Origin: Prevotella aff. ruminicola Tc2-24
Lineage (GTDB): Bacteria; Bacteroidota; Bacteroidia; Bacteroidales; Bacteroidaceae
DNA: 64,000 nt
Direction of reading: 5' to 3'
Assembly (NCBI RefSeq): GCF_900110895.1
Contig: NZ_FOIQ01000003.1
Location: 1-64,000, forward strand
The translations under genes were made by a program, and so were the position numbers. The notes under the pieces were generated by a model. It was not told the DNA's origin and did not search any database. It worked only from the letters and a program-made list of their open reading frames with translations. Shown one piece after another: positions 1 to 7,958 of the stretch. How positions within the stretch are numbered: the stretch's first letter is position 1; each line of letters begins with the position of its first letter.

Positions 1-175
1 TAATCCGCATTTCTACGGGCTATGCCCTACTAAGGGGAAGGTTGGATACGCGTTACTCACCCGTGCGCCGGTCGCCATCTATCAAAGCAAGCTTCGATAA
101 TGCTGCCCCTCGACTTGCATGTGTTAAGCCTGTAGCTAGCGTTCATCCTGAGCCAGGATCAAACTCTTCACTGTA
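1..175 (-). rRNA. rrs: 16S ribosomal RNA, 5' end (partial)
   Basis: The reverse complement carries the universal 27F site (AGAGTTTGATCCTGGCTCAG) near 148-167, followed by the conserved start of 16S rRNA and a V1 region that resembles Prevotella. Only about the first 175 bases lie in the window; the gene continues leftwards beyond base 1. The 5' end near 175 is placed by analogy with E. coli, about eight bases before AGAGTTTG. This is the main support for the taxonomic guess. Confidence 0.97.
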
Positions 176-384
176 AAAAATATCTTTATCCCTTACGGAA
201 TGTTATCTGTCTCAGAACGACTATCCAGTATCAAGTAATTGTTTAAAAGAATAAACGGTTCGTTTCTTCTACCCAAGAGCATCACTACAATGCTCTCGCT
301 TCTTGTACTACTTCTGTCTATGTAAATCTTTCAAAGAACTCTTTCTTGTTTGCCTCAGCCTGGATTTTTAGGCGAAAGCGGATG
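176..384 (-). other. rRNA operon leader
   Basis: About 210 bases lie between the predicted rRNA promoter and the 16S start, with no coding potential seen. On the minus strand the leader contains GTTCTTTGAAAG (near 329-341), which resembles the boxA-type antitermination signal of rRNA leaders, and a small hairpin (GAGCAT / ATGCTC, around 280-300). It probably also forms the 5' half of the 16S processing stem. The role is inferred from position and general rRNA operon knowledge. Confidence 0.6.
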
Positions 385-416
385 CAAAGGTACGACAAAT
401 TTTGATACCATCCAAA
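385..416 (-). promoter_or_regulatory. rRNA operon promoter
   Basis: Read on the minus strand, TTTG (416-413) is followed after 20 bp by TACCTTTG (392-385). This matches the Bacteroidetes sigma-70 promoter (-33 TTTG, -7 TAnnTTTG). It faces the 16S gene and leaves a leader of about 200 bases. Confidence 0.8.
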
Positions 417-491
417 TTTTGGAGAAGAAAAATTGCAGAAAGATGAAAGATTTTCGTGTTTATTGACATTTTTACACTTATTCTTCATCAA

Positions 492-529
492 GAAGGGGAC
501 TGAAGCATCCGAAAGCTCCAGTCCCCTTC
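492..529 (-). terminator. Terminator-like hairpin after the BI-1 gene
   Basis: GAAGGGGACTG (492-502) pairs perfectly with CAGTCCCCTTC (519-529), and the stem extends inward with a few more pairs. It lies 34 bp downstream of the BI-1 stop on the minus strand and upstream of the rRNA promoter. The tail on the minus side is only weakly T-rich, so termination is probable rather than certain. Confidence 0.7.
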
Positions 530-562
530 CTATTATATTACTTATGTACGAGCGACGATTGA

Positions 563-1282
563 TTACTCGCGGCGCCCGAAAATCCTCAATAGATAGATGA
601 AGAGATTCACAAAGTCGAGATAGAGAGAGAGTGCGCCCAGCAGTGCCAGTTTCTGTGCAGCCTCTCCGGCATCAGGAGCCATCATCAACATCTGTTTGAT
701 CTTCTGAGAATCGTATGCCGTCAGTCCGACGAAGATCAGAACACCGATATAGCTCACGACAGTCTCCATGAGAGAGCTCTTCAGGAAAATGTTCACGATC
801 GTAGCAATAATCAGTCCGATGAGTGCCATGAAGAGAATCTTCCCCATCGAAGATAGATCAGTCTTCGTTGTATATCCGATCAGCGCCATCACCGCGAAGG
901 TACCAGCTGTGATGAAGAACACGCTAGCGATGCTCGACATGGTGTAGAGCACGAAGATGAACGACAGCGTTGCACCGTTAATCACGGAATACAAGACAAA
1001 AAGGAGCGTGGCTGTAGTCAGCGACAGTCTGTTGATGGCAGAACTGATTGCCACGACAAGTCCGAACTCCGCGATAATCAGTCCCCAGAACAGGATACTG
1101 TTAGTAGCTATCGCCGTCAGCAAGCCAGGACTTGTTGCCACACCATACGCCGTTACGCCAGTAATCACCAGCGCCAGCGTCATCCACACATACACTTTCC
1201 GCATCAGGGCAGGAAAAGCAGCCGACATCGAGAGCTCCTGCTCGCGAGTCATGCCATCGAAATTCAATTCATTATAATTCAT
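563..1282 (-). CDS. Bax inhibitor-1 / YccA family membrane protein
   Basis: About 239 residues with roughly seven hydrophobic segments from residue 30 to the C-terminus, and the family's sequence around PALMRKVYVWMTLALVITG near the N-terminus. The family comprises inner-membrane proteins related to eukaryotic TMBIM/BI-1, thought to leak calcium or modulate the FtsH protease; the bacterial role is poorly defined. An upstream start at 1336 is excluded because it falls inside the predicted -7 box (1334-1341). MNYNEL at 1282 is preferred, MRPMNY at 1291 is the alternative. It is a single-gene unit with its own promoter and terminator. Confidence 0.9.
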   Translation of the reverse strand: MNYNELNFDGMTREQELSMSAAFPALMRKVYVWMTLALVITGVTAYGVATSPGLLTAIATNSILFWGLIIAEFGLVVAISSAINRLSLTTATLLFVLYSVINGATLSFIFVLYTMSSIASVFFITAGTFAVMALIGYTTKTDLSSMGKILFMALIGLIIATIVNIFLKSSLMETVVSYIGVLIFVGLTAYDSQKIKQMLMMAPDAGEAAQKLALLGALSLYLDFVNLFIYLLRIFGRRE

Positions 1283-1333
1283 AGGTCTCATTTTTTCGTT
1301 TTTTACATTAGCATTACTGCAAATATGATGCCA

Positions 1334-1341
1334 CAAAGGTA
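1334..1341 (-). promoter_or_regulatory. -7 box for the BI-1 gene
   Basis: The minus strand reads TACCTTTG here, a perfect TAnnTTTG box. Transcription would start near 1327 and give a leader of roughly 40 bases to the start codon. A TTTG at 1368-1365 is a possible -33 element, but its spacing (23 bp) is longer than the 20 bp seen elsewhere in the window. Confidence 0.6.
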
Positions 1342-1391
1342 AGCAATTACTTTTAATAAAACATCAAACAGAATCATAAAATACCCTATTA

Positions 1392-1423
1392 TTTGTATTT
1401 TTGGAACTTTTTCACTATATTTG
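1392..1423 (+). promoter_or_regulatory. Strong orphan promoter facing right
   Basis: TTTG at 1392-1395, 20 bp, then TATATTTG at 1416-1423: an exact match to the Bacteroidetes promoter, with the same 20-bp spacing as other promoters in this window. No plus-strand gene follows for 8 kb; the next genes all lie on the minus strand. It would start a transcript near 1429. Confidence 0.65.
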
Positions 1424-1428
1424 TCCCC

Positions 1429-1627
1429 ACTAACAATCTATTAAACTACACTGGAAACATAAAAGTCTTGGTGATGGGAGCGCAGGCTGCCAGAAGTGCA
1501 ACCGTACTCTTACTGCCAGAGTAGGCATCATCGCAAAAGTAAAACAACTTGTTTTACCTTCATAGAAGGCATCCTTTACACCCGTATCAGGCATCCCTTA
1601 CAAGGTAAAACAAGTTGTTTTACTTTT
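1429..1627 (+). ncRNA. Candidate small RNA (unknown family)
   Basis: A transcript starting from the promoter at 1392-1423 would run through about 200 bases with no recognisable protein and reach a palindrome at 1602-1627 that has a T-rich tail on this strand. The only ATG-started frame is 16 codons (1474-1524, MGAQAARSATVLLLPE), with no family resemblance. I do not recognise SRP RNA, 6S, RNase P or tmRNA in it. The region could instead be the remains of a deleted gene. The call is an inference from the promoter and terminator-like ends only. Confidence 0.3.
1535..1627. repeat. 26-bp perfect inverted repeat of self-palindromic arms
   Basis: The arm at 1535-1560 is the exact reverse complement of the arm at 1602-1627, with 41 bp between. 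Each arm is itself a palindrome around GTAAAACAA-n-TTGTTTTAC. Each arm ends outward in a run of four T on the strand leaving the element, so the pair looks like two outward-facing terminators: one for the minus-strand operon ending at 1679 and one for plus-strand transcription. The spacer holds an imperfect direct repeat (AGGCATCCTTTA / AGGCATCCCTTA). A small mobile or MITE-like element is also possible. Confidence 0.75.
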
Positions 1628-1678
1628 AAAGATATGTCACCTGACAGATAAAGGTCCTATCGGCACGACCATCAAGTC

Positions 1679-2779
1679 CTATGAGAAACGATTAAGAAGA
1701 CCGATAATCAAGTTGACATCCTCGTCTTGAAGCGTCTGATTACACGGCAGACTGAGTTCCTGGGCATGAATCAGTTCCGTGATGGGATACGACTGCTGAG
1801 CCCATTCACGATAGCAATGCTGCTTGTGCGGAGGTATCGGATAATGTATCTGCGTCTCCACACCATTCTCCAGGAGATACCGCTGCAGTTCGTCGCGACG
1901 TTCGCAGAAGACAGGGAAGATGTGCCAGACACAATCCCTGTCGGACACGGGAATATGTATCAGCGGGTTGCTCACCTTATTATAATATATAGCAGCCACC
2001 TCCCTGCGGCGGTCGTTCTCCACCTCGAGATAGCGCAGCTTCACGTCGAGCACAGCTGCCTGGATCTCGTCCATCCGGGAGTTACGTCCCTTGCAGTCGA
2101 AGATATATTTCCCAGAAGCGCCGTAGTTGCCCAGCATCGCCACGACACGTGCCAGCTCCTTGTCGTCGGTCGTCACAGCCCCGGCATCACCTAAGGCACC
2201 AAGGTTCTTTCCCGGATAGAAGCTATGGCCGGCGGCATCGCCCAAGGATCCCGTACGACGGAAGCCATGAGACGTCACACAGCCATGCGCCTGAGCATTA
2301 TCCTCGATGAGCTTCAGTCCGTGGTCTGTGCAGATCTCCCCTATCCGCTCCGTATAGGCACAGCGCCCATAGAGATGAACGATCATGACGGCACGGGTAC
2401 GTTCTGTGATGGCACGCTCTATCAAGGCATCATCAATCTGAAGAGTATTGATGTCAGGTTCCACCAATACCGGTTTCAGTCTGTTAGCCGTGACGGCCAG
2501 GATACTGGCGATATACGTGTTTGCAGGCACGATGACCTCGTCGCCTTCCGTCATCACACCCAACTCCATATAAGCGCGGAAGATCATAGTCAGCGCATCG
2601 AGTCCATTACCACAGCCGACACAATAGCGGCTGCCAATGAACGATGCGTAGTGACTCTCGAACTGCTGCGTGGCCTCCCCCTTCAGGTACCAGCCACTGT
2701 TGAGCACCCTACCGACGGCCTGTCGTATCTCCGCATCGTGCAGGTCGTTGATCCGTTTCAGGTCCAGATACTTGATCAT
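1679..2779 (-). CDS. fdtB: dTDP-3-amino-3,6-dideoxyhexose transaminase (FdtB-like, DegT/DnrJ/EryC1 family)
   Basis: A 366-residue PLP-dependent sugar aminotransferase. The predicted PLP lysine is K191 in SFYPGKNLGALGD, the cofactor aspartate is D160 in IEDNAQAHG, and NGLDAL near 58 fits the phosphate-binding turn. Paired with FdtA upstream, it would transaminate dTDP-3-oxo-6-deoxyhexose at C3, giving Fuc3N or Qui3N nucleotide sugar in the cytoplasm. The start at 2779 overlaps the preceding stop as ATGA, which favours it over 2788. It is the last gene of the operon; the palindromic element at 1535-1627 follows. FdtB versus QdtB cannot be decided from sequence alone. Confidence 0.85.
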   Translation of the reverse strand: MIKYLDLKRINDLHDAEIRQAVGRVLNSGWYLKGEATQQFESHYASFIGSRYCVGCGNGLDALTMIFRAYMELGVMTEGDEVIVPANTYIASILAVTANRLKPVLVEPDINTLQIDDALIERAITERTRAVMIVHLYGRCAYTERIGEICTDHGLKLIEDNAQAHGCVTSHGFRRTGSLGDAAGHSFYPGKNLGALGDAGAVTTDDKELARVVAMLGNYGASGKYIFDCKGRNSRMDEIQAAVLDVKLRYLEVENDRRREVAAIYYNKVSNPLIHIPVSDRDCVWHIFPVFCERRDELQRYLLENGVETQIHYPIPPHKQHCYREWAQQSYPITELIHAQELSLPCNQTLQDEDVNLIIGLLNRFS

Positions 2780-3714
2780 AGTGTCCACTCGTATGTATCG
2801 TAACAGACGGCCCTGGCACCAAAGCCCTCCTTCTGGAATACCAGTTGCTCGTTCAGGTCACAGCCGCTGCCCACCGTCGACTTCCCGAAGTCGAAGAACG
2901 ACGTATCGGCATAATCGTGCCTCAATATCTGCTCATATAAAGCATCGACCGCATGCAGCTGTTTCCCCTTCTCATTGGCCGAGATATACTGGGCATGCGC
3001 CACACGGTCGCACAAATAGAGTATGGTTCCGCCCACGACCTCCTCCTCAGCAGAAGCCAGGTACAGTCGGATACGTTCAGGAAAGCGGGCATGAAGCCGC
3101 TGCATCTCTTCCAGAGTATGTACCGGCGACACGCCATACCTTGTCTGCAGATTACGTGTCAGCAGAGGCCAGAAAGCAGAGAAGTCATCGCTCGGCGCCA
3201 CGCACACGCCCTTCTTCCGAGCCTCGGATACAGCATACCTGCGACCGTGACTCCATCTGGCAGGTGCCTTCGGGATCAGAGCCGACGAAAGATCGCGCCC
3301 CACCAGTCGGGCATGGCAGATGACAAACAACGCATAGAGATCCTCCTCGGAAGGAAGGCGGTGATAGATCCAAGGCACAGGCTTATACACCACCCGTCGT
3401 ACCCCTTCCGAACGCAGCCAACCGTTGAGTTCCAAGAACAGCTCACAGATACCGGCTGCCGAAGCTCGCTCATCGGTAATCAGACCACCGTAGGTCAGTC
3501 CTTGATGCGAGAACAACGTATCGTCCTGTCGGTTGGCAGGTAGCAGGGCATAGAGACCTTTGGCATCGTAGATCATCAACGAACAGTCATGGAAACGGTC
3601 ACTGTGATAATCCATATAACGACGGTCGAAGAGGAACGTGCCGTTCTTCGACCGTGCGACGAGCTCGTTCCACGCGTCGCTCAAACCGTCATGATACCGT
3701 CTTATCTCGAACAT
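2776..3714 (-). CDS. GNAT/FemAB-like acyltransferase
   Basis: A 312-residue protein with the layout of the FemAB/BioF2-like acetyltransferase superfamily: an N-terminal half (GLYALLPANR, near 52) and a C-terminal half with EEVVGGTILYLCD and DFGKSTVG before a final DLNEQLVFQKEGFG. It lies between fdtA and fdtB, overlapping both by 13 and 4 bp, so it probably N-acylates the 3-amino sugar made by FdtB. That position is normally taken by a left-handed beta-helix acetyltransferase (FdtC/QdtC), which this is not. Family assignment is by pattern, and the substrate is inferred from context. Confidence 0.65.
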   Translation of the reverse strand: MFEIRRYHDGLSDAWNELVARSKNGTFLFDRRYMDYHSDRFHDCSLMIYDAKGLYALLPANRQDDTLFSHQGLTYGGLITDERASAAGICELFLELNGWLRSEGVRRVVYKPVPWIYHRLPSEEDLYALFVICHARLVGRDLSSALIPKAPARWSHGRRYAVSEARKKGVCVAPSDDFSAFWPLLTRNLQTRYGVSPVHTLEEMQRLHARFPERIRLYLASAEEEVVGGTILYLCDRVAHAQYISANEKGKQLHAVDALYEQILRHDYADTSFFDFGKSTVGSGCDLNEQLVFQKEGFGARAVCYDTYEWTL

Positions 3715-4115
3715 CCCACGTACCTCAGGAACTCATCATAATCGTAGATATAATCATCCTCCTCATAGTGCTCGGAGGCCAGCACCAGACAGACGGCTCC
3801 CGAAGAGAAATCGTCGAGCGTACGCCAGATATCCGTGTCGATCAGCAAGCCCTGCCACGGATGGTTCAGTAAGACCGTCTTCCGCTCGTAGCCATTGTCG
3901 AGTGTCACATGAAAAGAGCCGCTGACGGCGATGACGAACTGACGTAACCGTTTATGTGCATGACCGCCACGGCAACCGCCGCCTGGCACGTCATACACCC
4001 AATAGGCACGCTTGATGTCGAAAGGCACCATATCGGCCCCCTCGGCAACCGTGAGGTTACCGCGGGGGTCCGTTATCCTCGGTAGATCGATAATCTTAAT
4101 GTCCAAACTTCTCAT
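3702..4115 (-). CDS. fdtA: dTDP-4-oxo-6-deoxyglucose 3,4-ketoisomerase (FdtA-like)
   Basis: A 137-residue cupin of the WxcM/FdtA/QdtA family. The segment [18 protein letters not shown] (about 43-60) holds the two histidines, H52 and H54, that match the catalytic pair of the family. It would convert the dTDP-4-keto-6-deoxyglucose made by RmlB (encoded in the same unit) into the 3-keto isomer used by FdtB. The start overlaps the 3' end of purT by 20 bp. Galacto or gluco configuration (FdtA or QdtA) cannot be read from the sequence. Confidence 0.88.
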   Translation of the reverse strand: MRSLDIKIIDLPRITDPRGNLTVAEGADMVPFDIKRAYWVYDVPGGGCRGGHAHKRLRQFVIAVSGSFHVTLDNGYERKTVLLNHPWQGLLIDTDIWRTLDDFSSGAVCLVLASEHYEEDDYIYDYDEFLRYVGCSR

Positions 4116-5301
4116 AGGGATCGGTGCCTAAGACCGTCTTGGCAAGACGCTTAGCCTTATCACGCAGAGCGTTGACATCGTCGCCAACCTCACCATAGCA
4201 GAGAACGACACCCATACGACGACCCTTATGAGCCTCCGGCTTACCGAAGATACGGATACGGGTACGGTCTTCCTTCAGAGCCTCGTCGAAGTTATAGTCG
4301 AGCAGCGAACGGTCGACCGGTGTGGAGGCCTCCTTCGGCGAGAGGATCACGGCACTGGCACCGGCATGCTCCAGATGGATGGCAGGGATAGGCAATCCCA
4401 TCACGGCACGGAAGTGCAGTTCAAACTCACTGAGGTTCGTGGTATGTCCGAGCGTGACCATACCGGTGTCATGCGGACGGGGAGAGAGCTCGGAGAAGAT
4501 CACCTCGCCCTGTTTCGTCAGGAAGAACTCCACACCCCAGATACCGGCACCTGTCAAGGCCTTCGTCACCTTATCAGCCATGCTCTGCGCCTGTTTCAAG
4601 GCCTCATCGGAGATCTTATATGGCTGCCATGACTCACGGTAGTCACCAGCCTTCTGCACATGACCGATCGGCGGGCAGAACAGTGTAGGCCAACCGTTCT
4701 TCTGGGTGACGGTCAACAAGGTAAACTCAGAATCGAAGTCGATAAACTCCTCGATGATCACCTCCTTCACATCACCACGAGAGCCTTCCATCGCATCCTT
4801 GAAAGCCTGCTCCAGCTCACCATCATTATGCACGTAGCTCTGACCATGGCCAGATGACGACATCAGAGGTTTCACCACACAGGGGAAGCCAATCTCGTCG
4901 GCTGCCGCCTTGAACTCCTCGAAGGTCTTGGCATAGAAGTACTTGGCCGTACGCAGACCGAGTTCCTTAGAGGCCAGATCACGGATGGCACGACGGTTCA
5001 TCGTGAAGTTCACGGCACGGGCAGAAGGAGTGACCTGGATGCCCTGCTCCTCGAACTTAAAGAGGCGCTCCGTACGGATGGCCTCGATCTCAGGCACGAT
5101 GATGTCGGGCTTGTGTTTGTTGACGACCGCCTCGAGGGCATCGCCATCAAGCATTGAAAACACCTCACGCTCGTCGGCCACCTGCATGGCCGGTGCATTG
5201 TCATAACGGTCACAAGCTATCACGTACTGACCAGCACGCATAGCGGCTATCACGAACTCCTTACCGAGTTCACCAGAGCCTAAAAGTAGTATCTTCTTCA
5301 T
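4096..5301 (-). CDS. purT: Formate-dependent phosphoribosylglycinamide formyltransferase
   Basis: A 401-residue ATP-grasp enzyme. It has an N-terminal nucleotide-binding start ([15 protein letters not shown]), the ATP-grasp core with [14 protein letters not shown], and the C-terminal [14 protein letters not shown] stretch. PurT forms formyl-GAR from GAR, formate and ATP in purine synthesis, independent of folate. It sits oddly inside a sugar-nucleotide operon: its ATG overlaps the stop of the sigma-4-like gene (5298-5301), and fdtA starts inside its 3' end. It is therefore co-expressed with both. Confidence 0.96.
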   Translation of the reverse strand: MKKILLLGSGELGKEFVIAAMRAGQYVIACDRYDNAPAMQVADEREVFSMLDGDALEAVVNKHKPDIIVPEIEAIRTERLFKFEEQGIQVTPSARAVNFTMNRRAIRDLASKELGLRTAKYFYAKTFEEFKAAADEIGFPCVVKPLMSSSGHGQSYVHNDGELEQAFKDAMEGSRGDVKEVIIEEFIDFDSEFTLLTVTQKNGWPTLFCPPIGHVQKAGDYRESWQPYKISDEALKQAQSMADKVTKALTGAGIWGVEFFLTKQGEVIFSELSPRPHDTGMVTLGHTTNLSEFELHFRAVMGLPIPAIHLEHAGASAVILSPKEASTPVDRSLLDYNFDEALKEDRTRIRIFGKPEAHKGRRMGVVLCYGEVGDDVNALRDKAKRLAKTVLGTDPYEKFGH

Positions 5302-5597
5302 ATCTTTTGTATTTGTTTAATCATTTGCCATTCGGGAGTGACAGCGAGTCGGCGGACACACTGGTCGAGACGAGCCATCGTATCCTCCTGAGAGAGGCCC
5401 AAGTCTGAGGCGATCTCCTGAAGTGACTTACGCTCGGAGCCGAAGAGACCATAATAATGGGTTACGGCTTCTTCTTCCTCAGGAGGGAGCAGATAGAGCA
5501 GATGCTCCAGATAGTGTTCCATCTGAGGGGTGATGCTCATAGGGTTCAGACCTATGTGCACCAGGAATGAGTGGAGGGAGCGGGTTAATGCATCCAT
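5298..5597 (-). CDS. Small protein with a stand-alone sigma-region-4-like helix-turn-helix
   Basis: A 99-residue protein. Residues 37-90 ([17 protein letters not shown], then [27 protein letters not shown]) follow the pattern of sigma-70 region 4: a helix ending in a YGL turn, then a helix-turn-helix. Regions 1-3 are absent and the first 35 residues look unrelated. It might bind DNA or RNA polymerase as an accessory regulator; no function is established. It is ATGA-coupled to purT and starts 11 bp after a tight hairpin (5608-5622). Confidence 0.7.
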   Translation of the reverse strand: MDALTRSLHSFLVHIGLNPMSITPQMEHYLEHLLYLLPPEEEEAVTHYYGLFGSERKSLQEIASDLGLSQEDTMARLDQCVRRLAVTPEWQMIKQIQKI

Positions 5598-5607
5598 ATG
5601 ACAGATT

Positions 5608-5622
5608 TGCCGTGAAACGGCA
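5608..5622 (-). promoter_or_regulatory. Small hairpin just upstream of the sigma-4-like gene
   Basis: TGCCGT and ACGGCA form a 6-bp stem with a three-base loop, 11 bp before the ATG at 5597 and 44 bp after the rmlB stop. It has no T tail. It may affect translation or the stability of the message between rmlB and the downstream genes; this is inference. Confidence 0.35.
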
Positions 5623-5665
5623 CCACATTTATATTATTTATTTATGAGACAGCAACGCACCTCAC

Positions 5666-6799
5666 CTAGCGGTTGGCATACATGCTGTCGTAGTATTTCT
5701 GATAGTCGCCGGAAGTGACATTGTCGAGCCACTCCTGATGGTCGAGATACCAACGGACGGTCTTCTCTATACCCTCCTCGAACTGGAGGCTCGGCTCCCA
5801 ACCAAGTTCTTTCTGGAGTTTCGTCGAGTCGATGGCATAGCGCAGATCATGACCGGCTCGGTCAGTGACGAAGGTGATCAGATCCATATCCTCGTCCTCC
5901 TTGCGGCCCAACAAACGGTCGACGGTCTTAATCAGTACCTTGATGATATCGATATTCTTCCACTCGTTGAAGCCACCGATGTTATAGGTCTCGCCAGTCT
6001 TTCCCTGATGGAAGATAAGATCGATGGCACGTGCATGATCCTCGACATAGAGCCAGTCGCGCACGTTCTCACCCTTACCATAGACAGGCAGCGGCTTACG
6101 GTGGCGGATATTATTGATAAAGAGCGGTATCAGTTTCTCAGGGAACTGATACGGACCGTAGTTGTTCGAGCAGTTGGTCACAACCACAGGCACACCATAG
6201 GTGTCGTAGAAGGCACGCACGAAATGATCACTCGACGCCTTAGCGGCAGAATACGGAGAGTGCGGATTGTATTTCGTGGTCTCCAGGAAGAACTGCTCAC
6301 CGTACGCCAGATGGTGCTCCGATGAGGAGGCGGTTGTGGTGAACGGCGGTTCTATGCCCTCAGGATGAGTCAGTTCAAGAGCGCCATATACCTCATCGGT
6401 CGAGATATGGTAGAAACGTTTGCCCTCGAACTTCTCCGGCAGCGACTCCCAATAGAGTTTCGCCGCCTGCAGTAGTGAGAGCGTTCCCATCACGTTTGTC
6501 CTGGCGAAGGTAAAGGGATCCTTGATACTACGGTCCACATGACTCTCAGCGGCAAGATGAATGATGCCGTCGACCTTCTTATCCTGCATCAGCTTGTAGA
6601 AAGCATCGAAGTCGCAGATATCCATCTTCACAAACTCATAATTGGGCTTGTCCTCGATATCCTTGAGATTGGCCAGATTACCGGCATAAGTCAACTTATC
6701 GAGGTTGATGATACGATAATCCGGATATTTGTTCACGAAGAGACGCACCACATGACTTCCTATAAAGCCCGCACCCCCTGTAATAACTATCGTCCTCAT
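5666..6799 (-). CDS. rfbB: dTDP-glucose 4,6-dehydratase
   Basis: A 377-residue extended SDR enzyme. The Rossmann motif GGAGFIGSHVV starts at residue 8, the catalytic T134-D135-E136 lies in STDEVYG, and Y183/K187 form the YxxxK pair. An internal segment of about 25 residues around EHHLAYGEQF (160-180) makes it longer than the E. coli enzyme; I recall the same length in other Bacteroidales. It supplies dTDP-4-keto-6-deoxyglucose for FdtA in the same operon. The other rml genes are not in this window. Confidence 0.96.
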   Translation of the reverse strand: MRTIVITGGAGFIGSHVVRLFVNKYPDYRIINLDKLTYAGNLANLKDIEDKPNYEFVKMDICDFDAFYKLMQDKKVDGIIHLAAESHVDRSIKDPFTFARTNVMGTLSLLQAAKLYWESLPEKFEGKRFYHISTDEVYGALELTHPEGIEPPFTTTASSSEHHLAYGEQFFLETTKYNPHSPYSAAKASSDHFVRAFYDTYGVPVVVTNCSNNYGPYQFPEKLIPLFINNIRHRKPLPVYGKGENVRDWLYVEDHARAIDLIFHQGKTGETYNIGGFNEWKNIDIIKVLIKTVDRLLGRKEDEDMDLITFVTDRAGHDLRYAIDSTKLQKELGWEPSLQFEEGIEKTVRWYLDHQEWLDNVTSGDYQKYYDSMYANR

Positions 6800-6821
6800 A
6801 TCTATCTTATTGATAATATTC

Positions 6822-7316
6822 TTATTGATCCCCTAAAGCGATGACCTCCAGATCCTTGAACGTCTTTCCGTCGATGGTCAGACGAACAAGCGTACGGTCC
6901 TTCTGCCATCCCTGTTGTCCTGCCGCTCCGGGATTAATATGTAACAGTCCCAGTGTCTTGTCGTATTTCACTCTCAGGATATGCGAGTGACCAGTGATAA
7001 ACAACTGCGGCGGATTGGCAAAGAGCGTTGAGCGTATGCTGGGATCATAATTACCGGGATAGCCACCGATATGTTTGATGAGCACATCCACATCCTCGCA
7101 CTTGAAACGGTTCACTTCACGATACATCAGACGCAGGTCGCCACCGTCGCAGTTGCCGCAGACCGCCCTGAAAGGACGGAAAGCAGCCAGTCGTTCGGCC
7201 ACCTCAACGCTACCGATATCACCGGCATGCCATATCTCATCACACGAATCGAAGTAATATTCGTACTTATCGTCCCAATAGGCATGTGTGTCGCTTATGA
7301 TTCCTATCCTCTTCAT
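6822..7316 (-). CDS. YfcE/MJ0936-type metallophosphoesterase
   Basis: A 164-residue calcineurin-like phosphoesterase with the metal-binding motifs in order: SDTHAYWDD (8-16), HAGDIG, GNCDGG, GHSH and a final HINPGA. The small family hydrolyses phosphodiesters; the natural substrate here is unknown. It lies between the cytidylate-kinase-like gene and rmlB, 22 bp from the latter, and is presumably cotranscribed. Confidence 0.9.
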   Translation of the reverse strand: MKRIGIISDTHAYWDDKYEYYFDSCDEIWHAGDIGSVEVAERLAAFRPFRAVCGNCDGGDLRLMYREVNRFKCEDVDVLIKHIGGYPGNYDPSIRSTLFANPPQLFITGHSHILRVKYDKTLGLLHINPGAAGQQGWQKDRTLVRLTIDGKTFKDLEVIALGDQ

Positions 7317-7340
7317 CCCTTTTCCCTTAGCTGAACGACA

Positions 7341-7958
7341 TTATATCTTAAAGCGTTTCCGGATAAACTCCGCGATAAGTTTCTCGGTCTCCACGATACC
7401 TAACACGCTGGAGTCGATACACAGATCATAGCTGGCCGCATAGCCCCATCTCTTGCCCGTATAATAGTTGTAATACTCCGCACGCTGGTTCTCACGTTTC
7501 TCGATATAGTTCCGCGCAGCCTCCTCATCGAGATGCTGCTTGTTCATAATCTGCCGGATGCGATAGTCCATAGAGGCAGTCACAAAGATATTCACCACAT
7601 TCGGTAAATCGCGAAGCACGTAATCGGCACAACGCCCGACAAACACGCAGGAGCTCTCAGCGGCAGCCTTCCTGATGGCATCGCTCTGAAACTGGAACAG
7701 ACTCTCCTGCGAGAAATTCGACTTATAGAGACTGCTTCCACTGAAATGCGATGTCTGCACATTGAACAGGCCTTTGAGGAATCCCTTCCGTTCGTCGTTC
7801 TCCTCGAAGAACTTCTCTGAGAATCCACTCTCCTTTGCGGCCAGGTTCAACAGCTCACGGTCGTAATACTTTGCGCCGAAGTCGAGAGCCAGCATTCTAC
7901 CGATATCATGACCACCACTTCCGAGTTGTCGACCCACATTAATGATTATATTTCCCAT
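7341..7958 (-). CDS. Cytidylate kinase-like family protein
   Basis: 205 residues. The N-terminal GRQLGSGGHDIGRMLA (about 9-24) is the P-loop variant of this family, followed by AKYYDRELL. The family is related to nucleoside monophosphate kinases and is common in Bacteroidetes next to MATE transporters. The substrate is not established. Its start lies 20 bp inside the MATE gene, so translation is coupled. Confidence 0.88.
   Translation of the reverse strand: MGNIIINVGRQLGSGGHDIGRMLALDFGAKYYDRELLNLAAKESGFSEKFFEENDERKGFLKGLFNVQTSHFSGSSLYKSNFSQESLFQFQSDAIRKAAAESSCVFVGRCADYVLRDLPNVVNIFVTASMDYRIRQIMNKQHLDEEAARNYIEKRENQRAEYYNYYTGKRWGYAASYDLCIDSSVLGIVETEKLIAEFIRKRFKI

Noticed and set aside
1474..1524. 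16-codon frame MGAQAARSATVLLLPE downstream of the orphan promoter
   Set aside because: Too short and without supporting features to call a gene, though a leader-type peptide cannot be excluded.
2670..3323. Open frame of 217 codons on the plus strand
   Set aside because: Arg/Pro/Ser-rich shadow of the acyltransferase and fdtB genes, no domain and no promoter.
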